From NCBI GenBank assembly GCA_947259195.1, contig CAMYLC010000034.1, forward strand, positions 37,057-101,056: DNA of 64,000 nucleotides, written 5' to 3'. This document shows, piece by piece, positions 1-9,899 of the stretch (the first letter of the stretch is position 1; every line of letters begins with the position of its first letter). Source of the DNA: Thermoanaerobaculia bacterium. Its GTDB lineage: Bacteria; Acidobacteriota; Thermoanaerobaculia; Multivoradales; JAHEKO01. Under the pieces are notes generated by a model. The model searched no databases, was not told the origin of the DNA, and saw nothing but the letters and a program-made list of their open reading frames with translations. The position numbers were made by a program, and so were the translations under genes.

Positions 1-72
1 AAGGCGGCAGACAAAGAGGCCCTGGTCAAGAAGCTCGAGGCCGACGGTATCAGCGTCCGGATGGCTACCTAG
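1..72 (+). CDS. 3' end of a truncated CDS (…KAADKEALVKKLEADGISVRMAT*)
   Basis: Open frame 1 from window edge to TAG at 70-72; product not identifiable. Confidence 0.5.
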   Translation, partial: KAADKEALVKKLEADGISVRMAT

Positions 73-276
73 CCATTCGGCATGACGGGACATCGACCGA
101 AACCAACCTTTCGAAGAAGCCAGCTAGCTCCCCTCTGGACCGCCCCACCAGACTAGCAATCGCAGGGCCAGATGCCTGGTTCAGGATGGGGACTGCTACG
201 CCAGGCCGGGATTCGGCTTCGCATTCACCCAGAGTGATCTATAGTTGAGCCTCAAGAGCTCAGCACCTTTGTCGTC

Positions 277-1497
277 ATGACTTGGAAGCTCGAGAGCCGT
301 CGGCGGGGCGAGCAGCATGTCGTCGAGGCCAAGGAAGAGGGGACATCAGTCGCCTACGTCGTCATCGACTCGACGATCAATGGGCGCTCTCGTGGCGGTC
401 TTCGGATCGTCCCTGATCTCAGCGAGGACGAGCTCAGTGTGGCAGCTCGCGCGATGACGCTGAAATATGGTCTCCTGGGTCTACCGCAGGGAGGAGCCAA
501 GGCGGGGATTCTCGGCAATGGGGAAGCGTCACCCGAGGAGAGACGGCGTTTGCTGAGCGAGTTTGCTGCCGTGTTTCGTCCCGATCTGATGCAGCGGACC
601 TATCAACCCGATGCCGATCTGGGTACCCGCGGGGAGGATATCCGCGAAATGATGTGCTCCCTCGGTCTGCAGGTGAAACACCGAGAGTGGCGCGGGAGGC
701 ACTCCGGGCACTTCACTGCGGTGAGTTGTGTGGCAGCCGCCCGGGCGGCAGTGGAGTGGCGGAAGGGCCAGCTTGCAGGCAGCAAAGTCGCGATCGAGGG
801 CTTCGGAAGTGTGGGCTCTGTGGTGGCCGACCTGCTGAGTCGTGGCGGTGCAAGGGTCGTGGCGATCTCCACCTCGCAGGGTGCGCTCTACGATCCAGAG
901 GGCCTGAATGTCGATCGACTACAGGCCATGGCGAGGGAGATGGGCAGCCGAATCGTTAGAGAGTACGACCCCACGCTCACGCTACAACGCCAGGACCTCC
1001 CTGAGCTGCCCGTCGACCTGCTTTGTCCCTGTGCACGGCACCATTCACTGCACCAGGAGAACGCCTCTCAGATCGTTGCTCCCATGATCTGTCCGGGCGC
1101 CAACAATCCTGCCACCCCGGAAGCCGAAGCGACGCTGTTCGATCGAGGCCACCTCTTTCTTCCCGACTTCGTCTGTAACAGCGGAGGAGTTCTGGGCGGC
1201 ACGATGGAGTTTGCCGGGATCAGTCTGGAGCAGACAGCGAGTCTGATCGAGGAGTGGATGGCAAGGATGATTCCGGACCTTCTCGATCAGGCCGAGCGGA
1301 GAGGGCAGAGTGTTCGCTCGATCGCAGAGCCGGCCGCCTTGGAGCGCCACCGTGCGGTGCGGGCCGTAGCGGAGAACCCGTCTCTTGGCTCTCGGTTGAT
1401 GAGCTTGGCCCTGGAGAGCCATCGGCGTGGCTGGTTGCCGGAGTCGTTGGTGGGAGCCCTGTCGAAACCATACTTTCGCAGGTCGCTGCGACTATAG
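277..1497 (+). CDS. Glu/Leu/Phe/Val dehydrogenase family protein
   Basis: LKYGLLGLPQGGAKAGI, DLGTRGEDI, VAIEGFGSVG Rossmann motif, PGANNPATPEAE. Confidence 0.9.
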   Translation: MTWKLESRRRGEQHVVEAKEEGTSVAYVVIDSTINGRSRGGLRIVPDLSEDELSVAARAMTLKYGLLGLPQGGAKAGILGNGEASPEERRRLLSEFAAVFRPDLMQRTYQPDADLGTRGEDIREMMCSLGLQVKHREWRGRHSGHFTAVSCVAAARAAVEWRKGQLAGSKVAIEGFGSVGSVVADLLSRGGARVVAISTSQGALYDPEGLNVDRLQAMAREMGSRIVREYDPTLTLQRQDLPELPVDLLCPCARHHSLHQENASQIVAPMICPGANNPATPEAEATLFDRGHLFLPDFVCNSGGVLGGTMEFAGISLEQTASLIEEWMARMIPDLLDQAERRGQSVRSIAEPAALERHRAVRAVAENPSLGSRLMSLALESHRRGWLPESLVGALSKPYFRRSLRL

Positions 1498-1521
1498 TCC
1501 TCCAAGATAGGGAATCTTCAC

Positions 1522-2097
1522 ATGGGGGGAGAAAGATCTGTGTCAGACCGAAGTTTCGAAGAGGTCGTCCTGCAACGCCGCTCGATTCGCTGTTACCAGC
1601 ACCGGGACGTTCCCGAAGCGATGATCACAGAGATATTGGAGAAGACGAGGCAAGCGCCTTCATCTATGAATGGACAGCCCTGGTGTTTTGTCATCGTCCG
1701 AGACGCCGAGACCAAGAGGCGGATCAGCGAGCTCAAGAACCATTTCTGTCCACCTGAGAAGAGGTCTTTCTCGGCCGACTTTCTCTCTCAGGCTCCGGTG
1801 ATCGTGGTGGTAGGAGTGGATCGCAGCCGATCCTTTGGCCGCGAGCTGGAGAACGGCGTTCTGGCAACGGCATGGCTGCTGCTGGCAGCGCAAGAACATG
1901 GACTCGGCAGCGTCTACCTGTCGGCCTACCAGCCTCACGATCGTGGCCTTGAAGTAGAGCTCGGCAATCTCCTGCGCTTGCCCGAGGGAGTCCGGCCGGT
2001 GACCCTTCTCCCTCTCGGCTATCCGGCCGAGACGCCCTCGACCAAGCAGCTACGACCACTGACCGAGATGATCCATCATGAGTTCTTCGGCGAGTGA
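1522..2097 (+). CDS. Nitroreductase family protein
   Basis: RRSIRCYQ…APSSMNGQPWCFVIV and C-terminal LPLGYPAE typical of nitroreductases. Confidence 0.9.
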   Translation: MGGERSVSDRSFEEVVLQRRSIRCYQHRDVPEAMITEILEKTRQAPSSMNGQPWCFVIVRDAETKRRISELKNHFCPPEKRSFSADFLSQAPVIVVVGVDRSRSFGRELENGVLATAWLLLAAQEHGLGSVYLSAYQPHDRGLEVELGNLLRLPEGVRPVTLLPLGYPAETPSTKQLRPLTEMIHHEFFGE

Positions 2098-3265
2098 GTT
2101 TCTGAACGCCATCGATCGGCGTCATAGCCGTGAGCAGAGTGTGGTTCTGAGGTATCGGAACTGTCTGCGCTTCGAGGAGTCGTCTGCCGACGATGAGGAT
2201 TTCAAAAGGCTCCTGGACCGTACAAGCATCCGTGAGGGCTTACGGATCTTTCCGCTCCTTACCTACCGTGACGTCGAGATTCTTGTACTGGATGAGACCT
2301 CACTGATGCTCACCCACACCCTGAAGTCGATTGACGGAGCGGTCACAATCGCCAGGTCACTGCAGCGAGGGTATCGGAGAGTCGCGTTCGAATCGGGCGG
2401 CAACACCGGAACAGCGCTATCCGTCTACGGCAGGCGTGTCGGATTGGAGACCTTCTTGGTCGTACCGGGCGAGAATCTCAGCCTATTGGACAGCGCCGCC
2501 TTCGAGGCCCCGACCACCCATCTCATAGCAGTGCGCGACCGTGAACGCGTGAAGCAAGTGGCCGGTGAGCTCCGCCAGCGTGAGGGGCTCCCCAAGGTGC
2601 CGCAGCCCGAATGGCGCCTGGAAGCATCGATGTTCATCGGTAGCTATCTGCTCGAAGCCATGCTCTCTGGGTTGCAGTTCGACATTCTGGCCCAGACCAT
2701 CAGTGCTGCCTTCGCCCCTATCGGCATTTTTCGGGTGCTACGCGAGCATCAAGCCGAATTGGGTCGACTGCCGGGCTTTCTCGGCGTCCAGCAAGCCCCT
2801 AATTGCCCCATGTATCGCGCCCTGCGGGGTGCTGAAACCGGCACCGGAGCGCGAGAGGGCGAGTCAGAGGTGCGTTCATCTGGGCCACTCCTGACCCGGG
2901 TCATGTACGACTCCAGCCCACAAAGCTACGGCACAGTCGACGCGCTGCGCGGAGTTCTGGATGACACAGGGGGTGACCTGACTCTTGTAGACTCAGCAGA
3001 GTTCAGAAGGCTACTGGAGGCGGATTTCGACGGTGCCGGGATTTTGAGTGTGCTTGGCAAAGCAGGAGTGAACATATTCGTCCGGGATGGAGAGATCGTG
3101 GAAACGACGGGCCTGTTGGCTCTCACTGGAGCGCTGAAAGAAATCAACGCCGGCCGGATTACAGCTGGCAGCCGAGTCCTGGTATGTCTTACCAGCGGCA
3201 CGGGTAGACCGGATGGCGCGGTCGTGCCGGAGGTGTGGGCTGAAGATTGGGTGGCGGAAGGCTGA
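2078..3265 (+). CDS. PLP-dependent threonine synthase / cysteate synthase-like enzyme
   Basis: THTLKSIDGA (candidate PLP Lys), ESGGNTGTALSVYGRRVGL, fold-type II PLP pattern; start overlaps preceding nitroreductase by 20 nt. Confidence 0.8.
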   Translation: MSSSASEFLNAIDRRHSREQSVVLRYRNCLRFEESSADDEDFKRLLDRTSIREGLRIFPLLTYRDVEILVLDETSLMLTHTLKSIDGAVTIARSLQRGYRRVAFESGGNTGTALSVYGRRVGLETFLVVPGENLSLLDSAAFEAPTTHLIAVRDRERVKQVAGELRQREGLPKVPQPEWRLEASMFIGSYLLEAMLSGLQFDILAQTISAAFAPIGIFRVLREHQAELGRLPGFLGVQQAPNCPMYRALRGAETGTGAREGESEVRSSGPLLTRVMYDSSPQSYGTVDALRGVLDDTGGDLTLVDSAEFRRLLEADFDGAGILSVLGKAGVNIFVRDGEIVETTGLLALTGALKEINAGRITAGSRVLVCLTSGTGRPDGAVVPEVWAEDWVAEG

Positions 3266-3300
3266 CCCGATAGGGGCTTGTCTCCCGAGGAGATCTTCAA

Positions 3301-4281
3301 ATGCCGGAATCAGAGCGCCACATCATTCTGCGAGACTCGACTCTGAGAGAGGCCATGGACACTCCCGGAGTGTGGTTCGACTTGGCAACCCGCTTGGAGG
3401 TCGCCGCAGCGTTGGATCGGCTCGGTGTCGCAGAAGCGGAGGTCGTCGCGCCAAGCCGCGTCGAAGAGGATCTCGATGTGGTCCGTGCGCTACGGGATGC
3501 GTCGGCCGGCCTGCGACTCTCTGGGTTGATCTACGCCTCGTCACCTGAATGCAGAAGTGAAGTGGAACAGGCGGCGGTGCTTCTCGATCGGATTGACCTG
3601 CTCGTGCCGCTATCGGCCAGGCGTGAACCAGTTTCCCGGCAGGGCAAGGTATCCGTGATGCTGGAGGCTCTTTCGTGGGCCCTCCAGCACATTGCCGACG
3701 TCGGGGTGGGTTTTCCCCACTCCAGTCAAACCGATGGAGACTTCGTCGTTGACATCGCAGGCCAGGCGGCTGCTGCCGGTGCCGGACGAATCACCTTTTA
3801 TGACACCAACGGCAGCGCCGAGCCGTTTGGCGTTCGTCAGATAGTCGGCCGCCTCGTGGGAGAGCTCGACACAGCCGTGATCTTTCATGGTCACAACGAC
3901 CTCGGGCTGGCCACCGCGAACTCGCTGGCGGCTGTGTTGGCGGGTGCGACGGTCATCGACGCCACCGTCAATGGACTGGGGGACCGAGCGGGCAATGCCA
4001 GCCTCGAGCAGGTGGCGGTGCTTCTCGGACGTGAAGGCTTCGAGACCGGCATCGACCTGTCTCAGCTCCGGGCCGTGTCGGAGTTGGTTGCTGCAAGGAG
4101 TGGCGTGCCGGTGTCGAACCTCGCCCCGGTAGTGGGGGACTACGCCTTCGATCACAGATCACCGAGCCATCTGACTGAGCCCGCAGAGTTCGAAGCGTTC
4201 ACGCCCGACCTGGTGGGCGGAGAGCGCCGCCTGCAGAGAGCGCCAGCAGGGGCCCACAAACGCGAAGAGTTGGAAGACTGA
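3301..4281 (+). CDS. DRE-TIM metallolyase family (isopropylmalate/homocitrate synthase, HMG-CoA lyase-like)
   Basis: LRDSTLREAMDTPGVWF, FYDTNG, HGHNDLGLATANSLAAVLAGATVIDATVNGLGDRAGNASLE. Confidence 0.88.
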   Translation: MPESERHIILRDSTLREAMDTPGVWFDLATRLEVAAALDRLGVAEAEVVAPSRVEEDLDVVRALRDASAGLRLSGLIYASSPECRSEVEQAAVLLDRIDLLVPLSARREPVSRQGKVSVMLEALSWALQHIADVGVGFPHSSQTDGDFVVDIAGQAAAAGAGRITFYDTNGSAEPFGVRQIVGRLVGELDTAVIFHGHNDLGLATANSLAAVLAGATVIDATVNGLGDRAGNASLEQVAVLLGREGFETGIDLSQLRAVSELVAARSGVPVSNLAPVVGDYAFDHRSPSHLTEPAEFEAFTPDLVGGERRLQRAPAGAHKREELED

Positions 4282-4293
4282 GTCGGGAGCGCC

Positions 4294-5877
4294 ATGGACA
4301 TCGTACTCTTCAATCCAGCGCCGAGAGCGGGCAAGCAGGTGCAGCGTCGAGTCGAGCTTCCTTTGAGCCTCCTGTGCACGGCCACCCCACTGGATCGGCT
4401 CGGCTACCGAGTCCAGCTCATCGACGAGTTCGCCAATCCGGACTGGAAGCAGGAGTTGCTGGATGCGATCGAGGAGCGGCCCATCTGTTTCGGGGTCACC
4501 TGCATGACGGGACCGCAGATCTGGCATGCGCTCGAAGGATGCAGGCTGGTGCGCGAACGCCACCCCGATGTGCCGATCGTCTGGGGAGGGGTTCACGCCA
4601 GCCTGATGCCACAGCAGACTCTGTCGCATTCCCTTGTCGACATCGTCGTGGTGGGTGAGGGCGAACAGACGTTTCTGGAATTGGTCAAGGCCTTGGAGTC
4701 AGGGACGCCGCTGAGCCGAGTCGCCGGCATCTGCTACAAGGAAGATGGAGAGACCCCCGTTGTCTCCGGCACTGAGAGCGCCGAGGCTGAATCGATCCTG
4801 CCCGTCCTGAGCTTCCAGGCCGACAGTTCCTGCGCCGGGGGCGCAGTGGCGAACAACGGCTTCCGGTGGACCGGCGAGCGCCCCTTTGTGAATATGGATG
4901 AGCAGCCGCCTCTCTCTTATCACCTGGTCGACATGAGCAAGTACCGTCGGCAGCTCTTCGGTATCGATCACGTCAGTTTCAATTCCAGCCGTGGCTGCAC
5001 CTTCCGCTGCAATTTCTGCTGGGACCCGGTGATGCACAAGCGACGCTGGCGAGCGATGCGGCCGGACACAGTGCTCGACCAGTTGCAACGGATCATCACC
5101 GATTATGACATTCGCGGATTCCTGTTTACCGACGACCACTTCTTCATCGACATGAAGCGGGCAAGGGCCATTCTGGAGGCCATCGTTCGTGCCGATCTGG
5201 ATATCTCCATAAGCAAGCTGCAGATCCGAGCGGACACCATCTGCAAGATGGACGAGGACTTTTTGGAGCTTCTGGTCAGGGCGAAGGTCAAGCGCCTGAC
5301 GGTCGGGGTCGAGTCCGGCAGCCAGCGGCTGCTCGAGCTGATCAAGAAGGACGTGACCGTTGAGCAGGTAGTCGAAGCCAACCGGAAGCTGATCCCCTAT
5401 CCGATCGTGCCGATCTATTTGTTCATGATGGGACTGCCGTCGGAGACTCCTGCAGAGCTCGAAGAGAGCATCCAGTTGGCTGTTCAGCTCACGGACGAGA
5501 ACCCTCGGGCCGTCAAGACCTTCAACATCTATACCCCTTACCCGGGAACGCAGCTGTACGACGTCTGTGTCGAGTACGGCTTACGCGAGCCTGGGAATCT
5601 GGAGGGCTGGGGGTACTTCAATTTTCGGAATGTGGCGGCGGAGTCGCCATGGCTCCCGGTAGCCACCAAGAAGATGATCACCGCGCTCGATTTCCCTCTG
5701 ATGTTCCTGGGAAAGGGACACTTCGTCAATCCGTATAAGAAGACGAATCCCCTGGTGGTGGCTCTGGCCAAGCTCTATTACCCGGTGGCACGGTATCGCG
5801 TCTCCAACCTCGACACCCGCTGGCCCATCGAATCCAAATTTGTCAAGTCGATGGGCCTGTTCGGCCGACAGGAGTGA
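4294..5877 (+). CDS. B12-binding domain radical SAM protein
   Basis: N-terminal cobalamin-binding-like domain (VWGGVHASLMPQQTL) and radical SAM CxxxCxxC in SRGCTFRCNFCW. Confidence 0.92.
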   Translation: MDIVLFNPAPRAGKQVQRRVELPLSLLCTATPLDRLGYRVQLIDEFANPDWKQELLDAIEERPICFGVTCMTGPQIWHALEGCRLVRERHPDVPIVWGGVHASLMPQQTLSHSLVDIVVVGEGEQTFLELVKALESGTPLSRVAGICYKEDGETPVVSGTESAEAESILPVLSFQADSSCAGGAVANNGFRWTGERPFVNMDEQPPLSYHLVDMSKYRRQLFGIDHVSFNSSRGCTFRCNFCWDPVMHKRRWRAMRPDTVLDQLQRIITDYDIRGFLFTDDHFFIDMKRARAILEAIVRADLDISISKLQIRADTICKMDEDFLELLVRAKVKRLTVGVESGSQRLLELIKKDVTVEQVVEANRKLIPYPIVPIYLFMMGLPSETPAELEESIQLAVQLTDENPRAVKTFNIYTPYPGTQLYDVCVEYGLREPGNLEGWGYFNFRNVAAESPWLPVATKKMITALDFPLMFLGKGHFVNPYKKTNPLVVALAKLYYPVARYRVSNLDTRWPIESKFVKSMGLFGRQE

Positions 5878-7836
5878 TCAGCTCCCTGGGGGACGAGCTT
5901 CAGCCTCCAAAGCCCGCAGAGCGTGTCCCCGGGCCGCGAGGGTCTCACCTCCAGAGAATAGGGTTGCGGCCATCGCCTGGTGGAATTCTGCCGAGCCTGG
6001 GTCGAGCTCTCGAATAGGTTCGGATTCGGAAAGCTTCGCTTCGAGGCGCTCGAGCCTTTCGGCCTCGGTCTGCAGTTCGTCGATTCGATCGGCGGCCCGC
6101 GCCTGGCTACGGGAGGCGATATGTCGCGGATTGATGGCGTCGGAGGTCTCGAAAGCCGCGAGCGAGCGGTCCAGGAGACCGTTTCGGCGGTAGATCAGGC
6201 CCAGGTTGTAGAACAGCACATCGTTGTTCGGTGCCGCCTCACGCGCCCTTGCGAACTCGACCTCGGCTCTTGACCAATCTCGAAGCTCGAAGGTCACACC
6301 GAGCATGTAGTGGAAGTGGCCGATGAGGTTCTGGGTCAGATAGTCCTTGGGGACGGTCGGGTCGTATTCTCCATCGAGCTCCGTCTTCGGGATGACCGGT
6401 TCCGGGATCGGCGCGCCCTGTCTTTGAATCCGAAACGTGAGACCTGTACCGACGATTTCGAGCTCCGGCACTTCCCAATTGGGGTGATGGGTGAAGTAGA
6501 GGGGGTCGGCTTCCGGGTCGAAACGCAAAGGGGGAAGATCGGCACCGCCAACGCCCTGGAGGATGAGGTCGACGTCGGGCCGGACACCCTCCACCAGTTG
6601 CAGGTAGATCAGCACGAAGAGGATGTTGTCGTCGCTGGCGCTCAGGTGGGCACCTGGAGGAAGGGTCCCGAGAAGCGTTCGACTGAAATCGTCGGCGATC
6701 CGATATCGACTGCGATCGAACTGTGGGTATCCCACCAGGAGCATCGCCAGTGGCACAAGAAGGGCGACTGCTGCGAGCTTGGAAGACACGCGCTCACGAA
6801 GAACGTCCAGCCCCAGCCCGGCGAGTAGAGCGAGAACGACGAACGTGGGGATGTAGTACCGGTACCAGAGGAACAGATCACTGCGTGACCCGTGGAGAGC
6901 CATCGCCAGAAAGTTGCCGAAGGCCGCCAGGAGTAGCAAGAGGACGGGCCAGCCCCTCTTGCGTGTGAAGAAGATCCCGAATGCGGCCAGAACCGCTCCC
7001 AACCAGAAAAGCTCAGTGCCGATTCGAGCCAGGAGATCGCCGGCGATGGTCAGCAGATCAATCGGTGTTTCGAACCAGGCCCGCTCCCAGGCCTCGCGCC
7101 GAAGGATGACGTCGATCGTGGCTCGAATCGTCTCGGGATCGCCCCAGTCGAGGCGGGGATTGGCGCGGGATCGGAGTGGCAGATAGAGATATGGAACGAG
7201 TCCCAGGGCCACAGCTGCTGCCGAGGCCAGGAGAACCTTTGGCCGACGTAGGAGCCTTGGATCGGTGATCAAGACGAAGAGTCCCAGGGCAAGGACAAAG
7301 ACCGCCATGTAGGTGTGATTAGTCGCACCCAGAGCCGCCACGCAGAACGCCGCCACGAGCATCTTCGGTTCGCGTCGCTGGAACCAGGCGGCGGAGAGAC
7401 CCAGAGCCATCACAAGAAAGAGAGCATTGAGGCTGTACACCCGTTGGATGTTGGCCTGAGACCAGAAGCTGGGACTGAATGCCAGCATCAAGCTGGAGAA
7501 GAACGCCGCAAGGCTCGAGAGCCCCAGTTGTCTACCCACGAGATAGATGCCAGAGGCCGCGCACGCCGCGCAGGCGGCGCTGAACAGGCTCATCCGGAAG
7601 GCGATGGAGCCGATGGGAACCAGAACCGTCCACAGCTTGCCGAGCAGTACGTAGAGGGGGTAGCTGCTTGGATGGGGGATGCCCAGTGTGTGCACCGCCG
7701 CGACCAACTCTCCGCTGTCGCCAACATAGATGGTGCGGCTTGCACCGAGAGCGTAGATCAGAAAGAGCAGCAACCCGAGGACGACCGCATGGATCCTCCG
7801 AGAGTCGCTCTCACCGACGGGCCGAATCGAGGTCAT
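5878..7836 (-). CDS. DUF2723-like multi-TM glycosyltransferase-type protein with C-terminal TPR
   Basis: YVGDSGELVAAVHTLGIPHPSSYPLYVLLGKL N-terminal signature; many TM segments; TPR-like C-terminus. Confidence 0.8.
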   Translation of the reverse strand: MTSIRPVGESDSRRIHAVVLGLLLFLIYALGASRTIYVGDSGELVAAVHTLGIPHPSSYPLYVLLGKLWTVLVPIGSIAFRMSLFSAACAACAASGIYLVGRQLGLSSLAAFFSSLMLAFSPSFWSQANIQRVYSLNALFLVMALGLSAAWFQRREPKMLVAAFCVAALGATNHTYMAVFVLALGLFVLITDPRLLRRPKVLLASAAAVALGLVPYLYLPLRSRANPRLDWGDPETIRATIDVILRREAWERAWFETPIDLLTIAGDLLARIGTELFWLGAVLAAFGIFFTRKRGWPVLLLLLAAFGNFLAMALHGSRSDLFLWYRYYIPTFVVLALLAGLGLDVLRERVSSKLAAVALLVPLAMLLVGYPQFDRSRYRIADDFSRTLLGTLPPGAHLSASDDNILFVLIYLQLVEGVRPDVDLILQGVGGADLPPLRFDPEADPLYFTHHPNWEVPELEIVGTGLTFRIQRQGAPIPEPVIPKTELDGEYDPTVPKDYLTQNLIGHFHYMLGVTFELRDWSRAEVEFARAREAAPNNDVLFYNLGLIYRRNGLLDRSLAAFETSDAINPRHIASRSQARAADRIDELQTEAERLERLEAKLSESEPIRELDPGSAEFHQAMAATLFSGGETLAARGHALRALEAEARPPGS

Positions 7837-9794
7837 CAGCGCTCGGTAGAGTCAGCTTGCAGTCGCGTCAGATTCTCGCGAAACAACGCGTTGTCCGGCT
7901 CGAGCTTAAGGGCCCGCTCGAGGGCCGCGATGGCCGCATCTCGATCACCCATGAGATAGGCGACGTTGGCGCGGTACTGAAACACCAGACCGTACTGCGG
8001 AGCGATCGCCTCGGCGTGGTCGAGAAGGGTGAGGGCCGTTTCGTAGTCGCCACGACGTGCGGCTTGACTGGCCTTTTCTGCCAGGAAGCCGGCCTGCTGC
8101 TCGGCTTCACCTTTCGGGGCGTTTGCAGAGGCACTGCCGGTGAGGCGAAGCAACGCCGCTCGGGATGGCTCGTAGTCCGGGGCATACCGCAGCACCGTGT
8201 TGTAGTCGCCGATCGCCAGGTCGGGATGGCCCTGGCGTTCGTGGATGACGGCCCGGTTGTGGTAGGCCTCGACATTCAGCGGGTCGAGCTCGAGCGCTAC
8301 CTCCAGTTGCTCGAGAGCCCCCTCATAGTCGCCTGTCGCGCCGAGAGCGCCCGCCAGGCTGGTGCGCAAGCCGGGCTCTTCCGGCTCGGCTTCGATCAGG
8401 CGGCGATAGATCTCCCGGGCTTCGTCGTAGCGACCCTCTTCGAAAGCGATGGCTGCCAGATTGCGTTCGCCTTCGGCCGACTGCACCCCGCCGAGATAGC
8501 CGAGTGCTTCCAATCGGTCGAGCACGGCCTGGTCTACCTCGGCGTCTCGAGCGACTCCCTCCTGCGGTCCTCGCTCGCCGGTCTCGTAGGAGACTATGCG
8601 TTCGGGACTCGTCGGGATCTCGAGGGCCTCCGTAAGAACCCGCCCTGGCATGTCTTCGCCAGCCGGGAGGCCGAGCAGAGCGAGAACCGTGGGTGCGATA
8701 TCGACGAGGATGGGCTTGTCGATTCTCGAATGGCGCTTCACCCCGTGACCGTAGATATAGAGGATGCCTTCGAGGCGGTGGAAGCGCTCGCTGACGCGGC
8801 GCATGTCGCGGACGCGACTCGGGTCGTCGTGCAGCTCCCCGAGTCGAAAGCCATGGTCGGAAGCGACGATAAGGGTGGTGTCGTCGTCGATCGCCTCGAG
8901 GTAGAGACCTACCAATTCGTCGGCGAAGCGATACATCGCCTCGACGGTTCCCCCGAACTTCGCCTGCTGGTCCGCCAGCTCGCCGGCGAGGCCTTCGACC
9001 CTGAAGAGATGACCGAAGAGGTGCGAGGTCGAGTCCACCCCTTCGATGTAGACCATTGCCAGGTCGGGTCGCTCCCGCTTCCAAAGATCGAGGCCGACGT
9101 CGCGATAGCTCTTGGCAGTAGCCAGGGCCCATTTGAAGTGACCCAGGTCGTCAGACAGGTCGAAGGGCAGTGAGAACTCCTCGGGACTGACCTTCACGAA
9201 GGGTGCGATCTCCTCATAGGTGAGATCCCTTGGGCGCCGAAGCAGGGGAGCGATTTGCTCTGCAAGCTCTGGAGGATGTGAGGTTGCCTCTTCGGTGGCA
9301 GCGCCGGTGAATCCTTCCTCGAAGAGGAAGTGGTAGGCGGTGTGGTCGCTGACAATGACGCCGTCGAGCGTTTCTGGAGGCCAGGTCGCCCACCACCCCA
9401 CGACCGCCGGTTTCCGACCGGCTGCTGCGGCGATGTTCCAGAGAGCCTCGACCCTCCGCAAGTCGCTGGTAACCGGGAGCTTCTCCCCTGTCGAGGGACT
9501 CACTGCCACGAAGTGGCCGATCCCATGCTGGCCTGGTGTCTTGCCGGTGGCCATGGTCGTCCACAGGATCGGGCTCAGCAGGGGCTTCTGACTGATCAGG
9601 CGACCGTAGGCACCGTCCTGCCTCAGGCGTGCGAAGTTGGGCAGCTCTCCCTCGGACATCAACAGATCGATCGCCAGCGGATCGAGACCGTCGATCCCCA
9701 GAAGGATGACCTTGCCTTCGGGTGGATTTCCACCGCAGGAAGCCAGAACCAAAGCGACTACGAGGAGGAGAAGAGCGGAGCGGATTCTCACCAA
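7836..9794 (-). CDS. Alkaline phosphatase superfamily (type I phosphodiesterase) lipoprotein with TPR repeats
   Basis: LGIDGLDP, SPILWTTMATGKTPGQHGIGHF, VASDHGF, C-terminal TPRs; lipobox LASCGG; TGATG overlap with next gene. Confidence 0.88.
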   Translation of the reverse strand: MVRIRSALLLLVVALVLASCGGNPPEGKVILLGIDGLDPLAIDLLMSEGELPNFARLRQDGAYGRLISQKPLLSPILWTTMATGKTPGQHGIGHFVAVSPSTGEKLPVTSDLRRVEALWNIAAAAGRKPAVVGWWATWPPETLDGVIVSDHTAYHFLFEEGFTGAATEEATSHPPELAEQIAPLLRRPRDLTYEEIAPFVKVSPEEFSLPFDLSDDLGHFKWALATAKSYRDVGLDLWKRERPDLAMVYIEGVDSTSHLFGHLFRVEGLAGELADQQAKFGGTVEAMYRFADELVGLYLEAIDDDTTLIVASDHGFRLGELHDDPSRVRDMRRVSERFHRLEGILYIYGHGVKRHSRIDKPILVDIAPTVLALLGLPAGEDMPGRVLTEALEIPTSPERIVSYETGERGPQEGVARDAEVDQAVLDRLEALGYLGGVQSAEGERNLAAIAFEEGRYDEAREIYRRLIEAEPEEPGLRTSLAGALGATGDYEGALEQLEVALELDPLNVEAYHNRAVIHERQGHPDLAIGDYNTVLRYAPDYEPSRAALLRLTGSASANAPKGEAEQQAGFLAEKASQAARRGDYETALTLLDHAEAIAPQYGLVFQYRANVAYLMGDRDAAIAALERALKLEPDNALFRENLTRLQADSTER

Positions 9795-9899
9795 CTGAAC
9801 CTATGGCCGCAGGCCCGCGACGTCAAGTAGCCGTGCGTCAACCCACGATCTGATAAAGTCCCTCAGGTTTTCCCCAGAAATTCCTGGAAGGAGCGCGCG

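Noticed and set aside
7668-9173. 501-aa plus-strand ORF
   Set aside because: Antisense to well-supported DUF2723 and phosphatase-superfamily genes; no motifs.
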